This document shows positions 16,884-25,778 of a stretch of 64,000 bases of DNA, piece by piece. Source of the DNA: Janthinobacterium sp. 61 (GTDB lineage: Bacteria; Pseudomonadota; Gammaproteobacteria; Burkholderiales; Burkholderiaceae_D); NCBI RefSeq assembly GCF_002846335.1, contig NZ_PJMQ01000001.1, positions 1,736,001-1,800,000 on the forward strand, in the 5' to 3' direction. Both the position numbers and the translations under genes were made by a program. The notes under the pieces were generated by a model. That model was given only the letters and a program-made list of their open reading frames with translations. It did no database searches and was not told the origin of the DNA. The first letter of the stretch is position 1. Each line of letters starts with the position of its first letter.

Positions 16884-17973
16884 GCTCGTTCCTTATATGT
16901 ACTGGAAAATTCAGGGTTACCGTGGTGGCACTGCCAAACTCGGAGGCGATATCGAGGTTGCCGCCGAACGATTGCATCATGCGGTGGCAAAAAACCATGC
17001 CCCAGCCCTTGCCTTCATTGCCGCTGGCACCGACGGGGTCGATCAACAGCTGCGCAACAATCTCGGGGGCAATACCGGCGCCATTGTCGCGCACCGTGAT
17101 GCGGCCGGCATCGATGCAGATGCCGATCGCAGGATGGGCGTGCTCACCGGCCGAGCGCAAGGCGTTCGCCAGCACGGACGATAAAATCAGCGCGACGCAG
17201 TTGGGTGACTCGGCAATGGCGAAATCCTCGCCCTGCTCGACCGTGATGGCGGCGCGCTGGGCCGGGCTCAAGGGATAGCTTTCAAGCAAGACGGCCAGCA
17301 GCTGGCGCGCGCTGCCGGCGCTGCGTCCACCCTGCATGCCGGGCCCGGCGCTGGCCAGGCGCACCGTGTCGACGAAGCTGGCCAGCACGGACAGACAATA
17401 ACGCGCATTGTCGTGCATCAAGGTGGCCGCTTCGCCGATCTCCGCTTGCGGTGCAGCGTCCGTCTGCGCTCGCCGCGCGATGCCGCGCGCAAAATTGGCG
17501 ATGGCCGCCAGCGGCGTGTTCAATTCATGCGCGAGAAAGGCCAGCGATTCTTCCATCGCCACCAGCCCCTGGCGGCGCGCCGCGCGCTCGCGTCCCGTCT
17601 GCACGGCCAGTTGCAGCGCCGTTTGCATGGCGGGCAAGTCGAGCGGCTTTTCCAGCAGACGGAACAGCGCTCCGCCGTTGATCAGTTCCAGCAACACTTC
17701 CTTGTCCGCGTAGGCCGTCACCAGCATGCAGACGATATGCGGATAGCGTTGCGCCACTTCCTGCAGCAACTCGCTGCCCAGGCGGTCCGGCATGCGGTAA
17801 TCGGTAACGAGCACGTCGATGCGGGCGGCCTGGTCTTTCAGCAAGGCCAGGGCCGCATCGACGCTCTGCGCCGTCAGCACGCGGTAGCGCGGGCCGACGG
17901 CGCGTTCGAAATACTTGCAGGCGAGCGCTTCGTCATCCACGTACAACACGCTGGCGCGGCTATCGTTATCCAT
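16876..17973 (-). CDS. phcR: PhcR-like receiver-histidine kinase hybrid
   Basis: 365 aa. It has an N-terminal receiver domain (VLYVDDEALACKYFERA; phospho-Asp in VLVTDYRMPD), then a HisKA helix (LAFLAHELNTPLAAIANF) and a HATPase domain (DNGAGIAPE; GKGWGMVFCHRMM). This reversed order, receiver before kinase, is the PhcR architecture. The ATG sits 1 bp after the phcS stop, with GGGAGG inside the phcS end, so the two are translationally coupled. It is cytoplasmic and expected to pass phosphate between PhcS and PhcQ. Confidence 0.82.
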   Translation of the reverse strand: MDNDSRASVLYVDDEALACKYFERAVGPRYRVLTAQSVDAALALLKDQAARIDVLVTDYRMPDRLGSELLQEVAQRYPHIVCMLVTAYADKEVLLELINGGALFRLLEKPLDLPAMQTALQLAVQTGRERAARRQGLVAMEESLAFLAHELNTPLAAIANFARGIARRAQTDAAPQAEIGEAATLMHDNARYCLSVLASFVDTVRLASAGPGMQGGRSAGSARQLLAVLLESYPLSPAQRAAITVEQGEDFAIAESPNCVALILSSVLANALRSAGEHAHPAIGICIDAGRITVRDNGAGIAPEIVAQLLIDPVGASGNEGKGWGMVFCHRMMQSFGGNLDIASEFGSATTVTLNFPVHIRNEHD

Positions 17974-17974
17974 G

Positions 17975-19318
17975 TTAACGGCCCTCCCAGTCGGAGCGCT
18001 GCAAGTCGAAATTCATGCTGGCCCATTGGCCCAGCTCGCTTTCGGCGCTCAGGGTGCCACCATGGCGTTCGATCACGCCATAGCTGATGCTCAGGCCCAA
18101 GCCCAGCCCCTGGCCCACTTCGCGCGTGGTAAAGAACGGTTCGAACACGCGCGCCAGGTTTTCCGGGGCGATGCCGGGGCCGTTGTCGCGCACGCTGATG
18201 CGCAGACGCTTGTCATCCCAGCGGGCCGTGATGCGGATCTCGAATGGTGGTGCATTACCCTTGCGCATGGACAGCACGGCGTTGCCCAGCAAATTGATCA
18301 GCACGCCCACGATGGCCGCCTCGTCGCCGCGCACCAGGGTGTCGACCGGCAGGTCGTGGCTGATGCTGACATTCTTCGTTTCATGCCCCACCAGGCGGAT
18401 GGCCGCGTCGAGCGCACTGCGAAACTGGAAGTGCCCCGTTTCCAGCTGGTTGCCGCTCTTGCGGTAGGCAAAGGTCTTCAAGTCGGACACGATGTGCTGC
18501 ACGCGCAGCATGCCCTGCTTGGCGTCGGCCAGGCATTCGCTCACCAGCGCGCTTTGCTGGGCGGCCGGATCTTCGATGGCCACCTCGATGGCCATCATGC
18601 AGAAATTCACGGGATTGTTGACTTCATGCAGCATGCCGGCGGCCAGGGTGCCGATGGCGGCCATTTTCTCCTGCTGCAGCATCTGCCCCTTGATATCGGC
18701 CAGGCTTTTATTGGTTTCTTCCAGCTGCGTGTTCTTTTGCGCCACTTCCGCCTTCAGCTGGAACAGCATGAAGCGGGCCCGCTCATTGAAATAGGTGAAG
18801 ACGGCGCTGATGCTGGCCGACATGATGAGAAACAAGCAGTTGACGACAAAGGTGTCCGGCAAGTTGAAGCCGCCTGCATGCCAGGCGCAGGCAGCCACGT
18901 ACAGCAGACAGGAGATGGCGCCGAAAACCATGTTTTGCCACAAGCCGAACGCCAGCACGATGCCCGACGAATAGATGGCCAGGGTCATGCCCACGTAATA
19001 AATCGAGGTGGCGCCTTCCGTGACGGCGATCATCCATGCGATCATGATTTGCGGCAGGATCAGCCACACAAAAGTCAGTCCCTGGATGCGGTCCTGCGCC
19101 CAGCGCGTGCGCATGGCCAGCACGACGCAAAAGATCAGCGCCGACACGAGGATGCGCGCACTGGTGAAGGCCGACTGCTTGTCGGGATACAGGGCCAAAT
19201 CGAGACCCACGCCCAGCAGGATCAGCACGATGCCCGTGTAGGCTCCGCCGCGGCTGAATTCCAGCCGGAAGTCGCGCAGAACGGCCGCGTAGCCGGCGTG
19301 CAGGCCTGGAGTATCCAT
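17975..19318 (-). CDS. phcS: PhcS-like membrane sensor histidine kinase
   Basis: 447 aa from ATG 19318; the codon before it is TTG. About six hydrophobic segments fill residues 25-190, followed by a coiled coil (KAEVAQKNTQLEETNKSLAD), the HisKA box GMLHEVNNPVNF and a HATPase domain (DNGPGIAPENL; QGLGLGLSISYGV). A multi-span sensor without a periplasmic domain suits detection of a lipophilic ester. Its ATG overlaps the phcB stop in TGATG. In Ralstonia the PhcS kinase perceives the PhcB product. Confidence 0.82.
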   Translation of the reverse strand: MDTPGLHAGYAAVLRDFRLEFSRGGAYTGIVLILLGVGLDLALYPDKQSAFTSARILVSALIFCVVLAMRTRWAQDRIQGLTFVWLILPQIMIAWMIAVTEGATSIYYVGMTLAIYSSGIVLAFGLWQNMVFGAISCLLYVAACAWHAGGFNLPDTFVVNCLFLIMSASISAVFTYFNERARFMLFQLKAEVAQKNTQLEETNKSLADIKGQMLQQEKMAAIGTLAAGMLHEVNNPVNFCMMAIEVAIEDPAAQQSALVSECLADAKQGMLRVQHIVSDLKTFAYRKSGNQLETGHFQFRSALDAAIRLVGHETKNVSISHDLPVDTLVRGDEAAIVGVLINLLGNAVLSMRKGNAPPFEIRITARWDDKRLRISVRDNGPGIAPENLARVFEPFFTTREVGQGLGLGLSISYGVIERHGGTLSAESELGQWASMNFDLQRSDWEGR

Positions 19319-20712
19319 CAAGGAATGCTCACTTCTGCAAACACATTCACGCCCGTGGCGTCGACATAGATTTTCGGTTCTTTCGCGTGTTCGGGTAGCA
19401 AGGCCGACAAGCCCGCTTCATTGCGATAGATCAAATGCCACTCCAGCAAATGCTCCATGCCGAACTTGCCCGGATTGTCAGCGTGCACATTGGTGACGAG
19501 CAAACGTCCGCCCGGCCCCACGCGCGAGGCGAAGTGCAGCAGCAGGCGCGCGCACACCTTGTCGGACAGGTAATCGAACAGGCCGGCGCAATACACGGCG
19601 TCGAAGCTGCCGGGCGAGCCCGTGGCGCCCGAGCCGTGGCGGCGCTTGAGCAGGTTGTGCACGGAATCATGCACATAATCGATCTCCACCACACGTCCCG
19701 TGCGCTGCATGATGGTGCTCAGGCGCGCGCGCGTCCAGTCCAGCGTCTCGCTGCTGAAGTCGACCAGCTCGAAGGCCAGCCATTGCGCATCGGGGCACGT
19801 TTCCAGGAAACGCTGCACCTCGATGGCCGGGCCGCAGCCCACGTTGAGCACTTTGTAGACGCACCCGGCAACACGCGCCTCGGCCGCTTTCTGCGCCAGG
19901 AATTGCGTCAGTATATCGATGCGGTTGCGGTGCGCCGTGGCGACGGCCGCCTGCAAAAAGGCCGCGTTGACGATCTGAAAATAGGTGCTGGGACCCTGGC
20001 GCGGATCATCCAGCAACTGGTTGACCATCTGGTAATCGCCCGCATAGCCGAGCGGTTTTGTAAACGTGCGGAAGACGAAGGGCGCGCGCAGTATCAGCGG
20101 GTGCAGCGCCGCCTGGGCGAACGCACGGTGGGCCGGCGCCCGCTCTTCCTCGACGAGCGAGGCTTCCACCTCGAGCTGGCGCAAGTACAACTGGGTTTGC
20201 TCCATCAGCGGAAAGGCCAGTTCATCGAAGATGTCGGCGCGCAGGCGGCCGTTTTCCTTGGGCAGCGAATCGGACAAGTCGACCTGCTCGACCCAGCGCG
20301 CCACTTCCGACAAAAAGGCGCGCATTTCATTGACGACGATCTGGTAGTCGCGGCGGATGCGGAAGCGCTCGCCCCAGCCGGCGACAAAGGCGCTGGACTC
20401 TTTCGCCACGGCGCCCTTGACTACGACCACGTCGCTGAGCTCGCGCCACTCGTCGATCAGGGTCACGGAAACGATGGCGGTCAGGCCCGTATTGACGCTG
20501 CTGATGACGACAGCCTTGCCGACGTAGGCGTTCTTCGCCCCCATGCGCACCGTCACGTCATTGAGCACCTCGCTGACCTGCACAATCGAGTATGGATTGT
20601 AGATTTCCATGACCAGCGAATTGCGCTGCAAGTTGAAAATCGTACCGCGCACCGCCTCACCCTGGGTGTTGCGAAAACTGACGACTGGATCGATCTGCGA
20701 TTGTGAATACAC
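19318..20712 (-). CDS. phcB: PhcB-like SAM methyltransferase (3-hydroxy fatty acid methyl ester synthase)
   Basis: 464 aa. A PilZ-like N-terminal domain (residues 1-110; VVSFRNTQGEAVRGTIFNL) is followed by a helical region and a class I methyltransferase with the SAM-binding NVGCGPAIEVQRFL and AVYCAGLFDYL. In Ralstonia, PhcB methylates 3-hydroxy-palmitic or -myristic acid to make the quorum signal. The start is GTG 20712: an in-frame TAA lies just four codons upstream, so no longer protein is possible. It leads the phcBSRQ operon. The acyl length made here cannot be predicted. Confidence 0.82.
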   Translation of the reverse strand: MYSQSQIDPVVSFRNTQGEAVRGTIFNLQRNSLVMEIYNPYSIVQVSEVLNDVTVRMGAKNAYVGKAVVISSVNTGLTAIVSVTLIDEWRELSDVVVVKGAVAKESSAFVAGWGERFRIRRDYQIVVNEMRAFLSEVARWVEQVDLSDSLPKENGRLRADIFDELAFPLMEQTQLYLRQLEVEASLVEEERAPAHRAFAQAALHPLILRAPFVFRTFTKPLGYAGDYQMVNQLLDDPRQGPSTYFQIVNAAFLQAAVATAHRNRIDILTQFLAQKAAEARVAGCVYKVLNVGCGPAIEVQRFLETCPDAQWLAFELVDFSSETLDWTRARLSTIMQRTGRVVEIDYVHDSVHNLLKRRHGSGATGSPGSFDAVYCAGLFDYLSDKVCARLLLHFASRVGPGGRLLVTNVHADNPGKFGMEHLLEWHLIYRNEAGLSALLPEHAKEPKIYVDATGVNVFAEVSIP

Positions 20713-20813
20713 GATTGAGCATTATCAAGTTACCCGGTCTCCGGCGCACCACGTTGGGGACGCCAGTTTCCAGGCTGGGTTAAGGCACGGCACACCGGTC
20801 GTCTGCCGCCGGC

Positions 20814-20854
20814 CCGCCATCGAAATGGCGGCGTTGCGGCGTCGCGTGACGCCG
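20814..20854 (-). other. Two tandem perfect hairpins upstream of phcB
   Basis: CCGCCAT-CGAA-ATGGCGG (20814-20831) and CGGCGTC-GCGT-GACGCCG (20837-20854) are perfect 7-bp stems with tetraloops, six bases apart, 100-140 bp before the phcB GTG. Neither has a T tract on either strand. They could be leader-RNA structure, a weak terminator of the upstream araC transcript, or paired operators. Confidence 0.5.
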
Positions 20855-20985
20855 TGCCGGAGCGCCTCGAAGCGCGTCTGTTCGCTCTCTGATCGAGTGT
20901 ACTATGGATGTGGCAGAACGGGCAATTGTTCCCTCTGGAACGACTGTCTGTGGCGCTGGCGCACAACGCTGTGCGCAGAACGTCT

Positions 20986-22011
20986 TTAACCAGCAACAAA
21001 CAAGGCCAAGGCGTGACGCAACAGCTGCGGCGTTTGCCCCGTCCAGCGCTTGAACGAGCGACGAAAGTTGGTGGCATCATGAAAGCCGAGGTAGGCGGCC
21101 ACGGCATCGTTGTCGTAGCCATGCGCCTGGAACAGGTAAATGGCCTTGTGTGCGCGCACCTGGTCCAGCTCGGCCTGGAAATGCGTGCCATGGCGCGCCA
21201 GGTGGCGTTTCAAGGTGGCGGGACTGACGCCAAACTCCTGCGCCGTGCGTTCCAGGGTCGGCGCGCAGCGGATATTGGCCAGCAGGTAATCGTACAGCGC
21301 ACCGAGCAGGCTCGCTGGCGGCACGGGCGCCACGGCCGCAGCGCGCAAGGCCAGCGCGGCGGCCGTGGCATTGCCGCGCGGCCAAGGCTTGTCGAGCCAG
21401 CTGGAATCGATCAGCATGGCGTCGACCTGGCAATCGAAACGCAGGCACTGGCCCAGGTGCACTTCATGCTGTTCCACGTGCCGGGGCCGCGCGCGATTGA
21501 AGCAGAAGCGCCACGGCAAGGAGACGCCCGCCAGCCAGCGGCACATGGCCGCCAGTGCCGTCATGTGCATCTCCACCAGAAAAGGCAGCTGGCTCGGCGC
21601 GCCAAACGCAGCAACCCAGTACAGCACGTGCATGTCGCCCGCCTCGCGCAAACGGGGCTGCAACAACGGACACAGCAAGGCATGAAAATCGCACAGGATG
21701 GTCAAGGCCTGGCGCAGATTCTGCGCCTGCAGCAAGGCATGGCTGGCGGCGCCGTAATGGCCGGGCAGCATTTGCTGGCCCAGCATGAAGCTGGTATCGG
21801 CACTGTCCAGGCCGCGCGCCACGTTGGCCAGCAATTGCAGGTATTGCGCGGCGCTGACCTGGCTTTCCGCGGACGGCAGCGCGCCGCCATCGAGGCCGGT
21901 GCCCTTGAGCAGCGATGCCGCGTCCAGGTCGCGGCTGCGCGCATAATCGAGCACCAGCGCCGGCTGGTGATGGGCCGCGATGCTGGCGTCGCCCTGCTGG
22001 TTCAGTGGCAT
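20986..22011 (-). CDS. AraC-family regulator with arabinose-binding-like N-domain
   Basis: 341 aa. The N-terminal ~200 residues resemble the Arabinose_bd domain of OruR/GadX-like regulators (ASLLKGTGLDG; LGQQMLPGHYG; ALTILCDFHALL). The C-terminal double helix-turn-helix is clear (LERTAQEFGVSPATLKRHL; AVAAYLGFHDATNFRRSFKRW). Its ATG overlaps the stop of the upstream GGDEF gene by one base (TGATG), so the two are co-transcribed. It lies 273 bp before phcB on the same strand and could read into or regulate that operon; the target is not shown. Confidence 0.85.
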   Translation of the reverse strand: MPLNQQGDASIAAHHQPALVLDYARSRDLDAASLLKGTGLDGGALPSAESQVSAAQYLQLLANVARGLDSADTSFMLGQQMLPGHYGAASHALLQAQNLRQALTILCDFHALLCPLLQPRLREAGDMHVLYWVAAFGAPSQLPFLVEMHMTALAAMCRWLAGVSLPWRFCFNRARPRHVEQHEVHLGQCLRFDCQVDAMLIDSSWLDKPWPRGNATAAALALRAAAVAPVPPASLLGALYDYLLANIRCAPTLERTAQEFGVSPATLKRHLARHGTHFQAELDQVRAHKAIYLFQAHGYDNDAVAAYLGFHDATNFRRSFKRWTGQTPQLLRHALALFVAG

Positions 22012-22913
22012 CAGGCAGGCGCGGCGGAACTGATCCCGGCACCGGAGCGCGGCGTTTCCACGGCCCGGCTCAGCTCGGCAAGCACCACTTCCGGCACGCC
22101 ATCGGTGAGCGAGCAGGCATGCCGCAGGCTCAAGCGGATTTCGCGGTTGTCATTGGCGTGGTGGCGCATCTGCCCCACCATGGCGCACAGATGACGCGCC
22201 TTCACGGCCGCGTCCTCACGCGACACGCCCGGCATCAGCACGGCGAAGCGGTCGCCCGCATAGCGGCACAGCAGATCGTCATTGCGCAAGTTCAACAGCA
22301 GCATGTGGCCCACGGCTTGCAACACGCGGTCACCTTCGCGGTGGCCGTATTCGCGGTTAATCAGGTGAAAACTGTCGATATCGAGCAAGACCAGCGCGCA
22401 ATCGAGGCCGGGCCGGCGCTCCTGTTCCAGTCGCATCTGCGTGCGCAGGTAGCTGGCGTCGGCCAGTTGCGTGATGCGGTCGAAGGCGCGGTGGTCGCGG
22501 AACAGGCGCTCGCGCTTTTGCAGGTGCTCGTTCAGGCGGAACTGTTCCTGGCGCCAGTAATACATGCCGATGGTCAGCACCAGCATGCCAAACGGAATCA
22601 AGGCTTCCAGCCAGTTATCCCACAAGGCGCTCTTGTCGACGGCAAAGAATTCGTCCAGGCAATCGGCCCAGGACCCCAGCATGATGGCGCACAGGCCGCC
22701 GGCGATCAGGCTCGTCACCCGTCCCCGCGGACGGCTGCTGAGGGTAAACAAGAACCAGATGCCCGCCATGACGGCCGTGCCGCCTTCGCAGACGATATCC
22801 ATCCACTTCCAGATGGCAAACGGTTTAACGTGGCCCAGTGTGGCGTACAGAAAAAAGAACAGGGGCAATGCCAGCGCGGCGGCAATCAGACTGTTACGGT
22901 GCAACGGCAGCAT
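22011..22913 (-). CDS. Membrane protein with degenerate GGDEF domain
   Basis: 300 aa from ATG 22913 (AAAGG upstream; an in-frame ATG at 22970 has no ribosome site). Four hydrophobic segments occupy about residues 5-140, then a GGDEF domain whose active site reads AGDRF in place of GGDEF/GGEEF. The catalytic Glu is replaced by Arg, so cyclase activity is unlikely. The I-site RNDD is kept at the canonical spacing, so it may bind c-di-GMP as a receptor. It is coupled to the AraC gene. Confidence 0.82.
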   Translation of the reverse strand: MLPLHRNSLIAAALALPLFFFLYATLGHVKPFAIWKWMDIVCEGGTAVMAGIWFLFTLSSRPRGRVTSLIAGGLCAIMLGSWADCLDEFFAVDKSALWDNWLEALIPFGMLVLTIGMYYWRQEQFRLNEHLQKRERLFRDHRAFDRITQLADASYLRTQMRLEQERRPGLDCALVLLDIDSFHLINREYGHREGDRVLQAVGHMLLLNLRNDDLLCRYAGDRFAVLMPGVSREDAAVKARHLCAMVGQMRHHANDNREIRLSLRHACSLTDGVPEVVLAELSRAVETPRSGAGISSAAPA

Positions 22914-23152
22914 GTGGGGAACCTTTAAAAGTGGTGCTGTCGCCACGATAGCGCCCGCCCATGACGGCACGATGACATGCCCCGCGCCCGTGAGGCAGGT
23001 GCAAACGGCTCATCATTACCAGCGCAGCTGATGCAAATCCGGCAAGCGAGTGCCCATGTGCCCTGCGCTGGCAGGTCATTTCAGCTCATCACGGTTCATT
23101 TATGGCCGGAAAGCGTCCACCTGCCGTTGTTTTCAAGGTGGCAAGGCCTTGC

Positions 23153-23186
23153 CTGTCACGCAACCGTCATATTTGCTGCCTAGAAT
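23153..23186 (+). promoter_or_regulatory. Pho box and -10 element of the receptor-phytase operon
   Basis: CTGTCACGCAACCGTCAT (23153-23170) fits the PhoB-binding form CTGTCAT-N4-CTGTCAY with two half-sites 11 bp apart. The -10-like TAGAAT is at 23181-23186, exactly 10 bp after the box, the usual geometry when PhoB replaces a -35 element. The ATG follows at 23221. The rest of the 307-bp gap (22914-23220) shows nothing else I could identify. Confidence 0.65.
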
Positions 23187-23220
23187 CCGCCCGGTTCCTT
23201 CCTCCCTAACCGAGCTCTTC

Positions 23221-25761
23221 ATGAAAACCATGCACACTTCGTTTCCCTCCCCGCTGCGCCTGACAGCCCTGTCACTCGGCATCATGGCCATCTTCAGCGC
23301 TCAAAGCCATGCGCAGTCGCAAGCCCAGGACGATGGCCAGGCGGGCACCACCGTGGTCGTCAGCGGCCAGCGCGCCAGCCTGCGCAACGCCATCGCCGCC
23401 CAAGAGAAAGCCGACAACATCATCAGCGTCATCAGCAGCGACGACATCGGCGGCCTGCCCGATAAAAACGCGGCCGAGGCGCTGGCCCGCTTGCCGGGCG
23501 TGTCCGTGCAGCGCGACCAGGGTGAAGGCCGCTACATCACGGTGCGCGGCCTGGGCCCGGACCTGAACGCGGTGACCATCAATGGCGCGCTGGTACCGTC
23601 GCCGGAAGCGGGCCGCCGCGCCGTGGCGCTGGACATCCTGCCTGCCGGCCTGATACGCACCCTGGAAGTGTCGAAGACCTTGCTGCCGGAAATGGATGCC
23701 AACTCGCTGGGCGCCACCATCGAAGTCAAATCGCTGTCCGCCTTCGACTTGCCGGGCAAGCTGCTGTCGGCCAACGTGGCCGCCAGCCATGATGAAAAAA
23801 CGGGCAAGACCAGCCCCAGCGGCGGCGCCCTGTGGGCCCAGCGCTTCCTCGATGGCAAGCTTGGCGTGGCCGCCGGCCTGAGCGCGGAAAAGCGCTCGTT
23901 CGGCTCCGACGACGTAGAAACGGGCGGCGCCTGGAGCAAGGGCAAATTGTCAGGTCTGGAATTGCGCGACTACCTGCCCGTGCGCAAGCGCGGCGCCCTG
24001 GCAGTCAACCTCGATTACCGCCCGGAAGCGGGCAACAGCTGGTTCTTGCGCTCGTTCGTCAGCGAATTTTCCGACGATGAAGTGCGCGACCGCCTGACCA
24101 TCAGCAATATCGCGGGGGGCAGCCTTGCCGAAGGCGCATCAGCCAGCGCGCGCGCCGAGCGCCGCATCCGCCAGCGCAAATACACGCAGCAAGTACGCTC
24201 GCTCGTGCTGGGCACGCAGCAGAAATCGGGCGACTGGACCCTGGACGTGAAAGGCGGCATGAGCCGGGCGACGGAAGACACGCCGGAGTCGCTGAACGAT
24301 GGCCGTTTCCGCAGCACCAGCAATGTCGCCGGCATCAGTTTCTATGACACTCAGGAACCCGTCTTGAGCGGCCCCGCCTCGCTGTACGACCCGGCCAGCT
24401 ATGCGCTCAACGCCATCACCCTGCAAAAGCGCTACTCGAAGGACAATGAACACCACGCGCGCATCGACCTGGCACGCAAGTTCGACATCGCCACGTTGAA
24501 ATTCGGCGCCAAAGTCAGCCGCCGCGAAAAAACCAATGATACGGATCAATGGACATATAACAGCAGCAAGGCGTCGAGCGGCAATTTCTGGGGCGCCGGT
24601 TCTACCTCGATGAGCAATTTCGTGCAGGGCCACAATCTCGACTACGATCTGGGCAACATCGGCGTGGCGCTGGACCCGGGCCTGATCCGCGCCCGCGTGG
24701 CCGGCCTGGACCGCGACAAGGCGCGCCTGGCTACCGAGTCCATCATCAACGATTACCGCATGCATGAAGACATCAACGCCATGTATGTGCAGAACAGCTA
24801 TGACTTCGACGCCTGGCACATCCTGGGCGGCGTGCGTCTTGAACGCACCAGCTTTGAAGCTGCCGGTTCGCAAGTGGACAGCGCCGGGCTTGCCACGCCC
24901 TTGACGCGCGAACGTTCGTACACCAACTGGCTGCCAAACCTGCAAGCCCGTTATGACCTGGATCAAAAAACCAGCGTGCGGGCCGCCTGGACGCAAGCCG
25001 TGGTGCGCGCCAACTTCAGCCAGCTGGCGCCCGGCATCAGCCTGGCCAGCAACACGGAAGCCGTGATCGGCAACCCGGACTTGAAACCCTTGAAGGCAAA
25101 CAACCTGGATTTGGGCATCGAGCGCGTGCTGGGCAACGACGGCGTGATGTCCGCCTACGGTTTCTACAAGGACATCAAGAATTTTACGTATACGACGAAT
25201 CTGGCCGGCACGGGCCAATGGGCAAGCTACACGACGGCCACCTCGTATGCGAATGGCGACGCGGCCAAAGTCAAAGGCATCGAACTGGCCTACATGCAGC
25301 CGCTGCGCATGTTGCCGGCACCGTTCAACAAGTTTCTCGTCGGCGTGAATGGCACCCTGAGCACCTCGAGCGCGCAAATCGGCCGTTTCGACAAGGCCGG
25401 CAACAAGCAGCTCACCCGCGACATCCGCCTGCCGGGCCAGTCGAACCAGGTGATGAATTTGATGCTGGGCTATGAAACCGGTCCGATCAGCGCCCGCCTG
25501 GCCCTCAACTACAAGTCGCCCTACCTGCTGGAAATGGGCGGCGACATCCTCGACCAAAGCCAGGACCACATCGTCGCCAGCCAGAAGCAGCTCGATTTCT
25601 CGCTGTCGTACCAGATCAGCAAGCAGTTCCAGCTGATGTTCGAGGTGGCCAACCTGAACAACGAGAAATACTACGTCTACCAGGGCACGAAGCAATACAA
25701 CGTACAGAACGAACAATATGGCCGCACTTTTAAAGTGAGCCTGAAAGCCAGCGCCTTCTGA
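23221..25761 (+). CDS. TonB-dependent receptor paired with phytase
   Basis: 846 aa from ATG 23221. Signal peptide to about SHAQ, TonB-box-like TTVVVSGQRAS, and a plug with GGLPDKNAAEALARLPGVSV and ITVRGLGPDLNAVTINGAL. The beta-barrel ends ...KVSLKASAF. Its stop overlaps an ATG of the phytase frame. Linkage of a TBDR with a beta-propeller phytase is a recurring arrangement in phytate-using Gram-negative bacteria, so the ligand is probably phytate, a lower inositol phosphate or its metal complex. A Pho box precedes it. The frame extends upstream to 23050, but that part lacks a signal peptide or ribosome site. Confidence 0.88.
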   Translation: MKTMHTSFPSPLRLTALSLGIMAIFSAQSHAQSQAQDDGQAGTTVVVSGQRASLRNAIAAQEKADNIISVISSDDIGGLPDKNAAEALARLPGVSVQRDQGEGRYITVRGLGPDLNAVTINGALVPSPEAGRRAVALDILPAGLIRTLEVSKTLLPEMDANSLGATIEVKSLSAFDLPGKLLSANVAASHDEKTGKTSPSGGALWAQRFLDGKLGVAAGLSAEKRSFGSDDVETGGAWSKGKLSGLELRDYLPVRKRGALAVNLDYRPEAGNSWFLRSFVSEFSDDEVRDRLTISNIAGGSLAEGASASARAERRIRQRKYTQQVRSLVLGTQQKSGDWTLDVKGGMSRATEDTPESLNDGRFRSTSNVAGISFYDTQEPVLSGPASLYDPASYALNAITLQKRYSKDNEHHARIDLARKFDIATLKFGAKVSRREKTNDTDQWTYNSSKASSGNFWGAGSTSMSNFVQGHNLDYDLGNIGVALDPGLIRARVAGLDRDKARLATESIINDYRMHEDINAMYVQNSYDFDAWHILGGVRLERTSFEAAGSQVDSAGLATPLTRERSYTNWLPNLQARYDLDQKTSVRAAWTQAVVRANFSQLAPGISLASNTEAVIGNPDLKPLKANNLDLGIERVLGNDGVMSAYGFYKDIKNFTYTTNLAGTGQWASYTTATSYANGDAAKVKGIELAYMQPLRMLPAPFNKFLVGVNGTLSTSSAQIGRFDKAGNKQLTRDIRLPGQSNQVMNLMLGYETGPISARLALNYKSPYLLEMGGDILDQSQDHIVASQKQLDFSLSYQISKQFQLMFEVANLNNEKYYVYQGTKQYNVQNEQYGRTFKVSLKASAF

Positions 25762-25778
25762 TGAGGATCTTGAATAAC

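Noticed and set aside
15870..20712. Cluster considered as the Janthinobacterium JQS (CqsA/LqsA-type) quorum system
   Set aside because: The synthase is a SAM methyltransferase with a PilZ-like domain, not an aminotransferase-fold alpha-oxoamine synthase.
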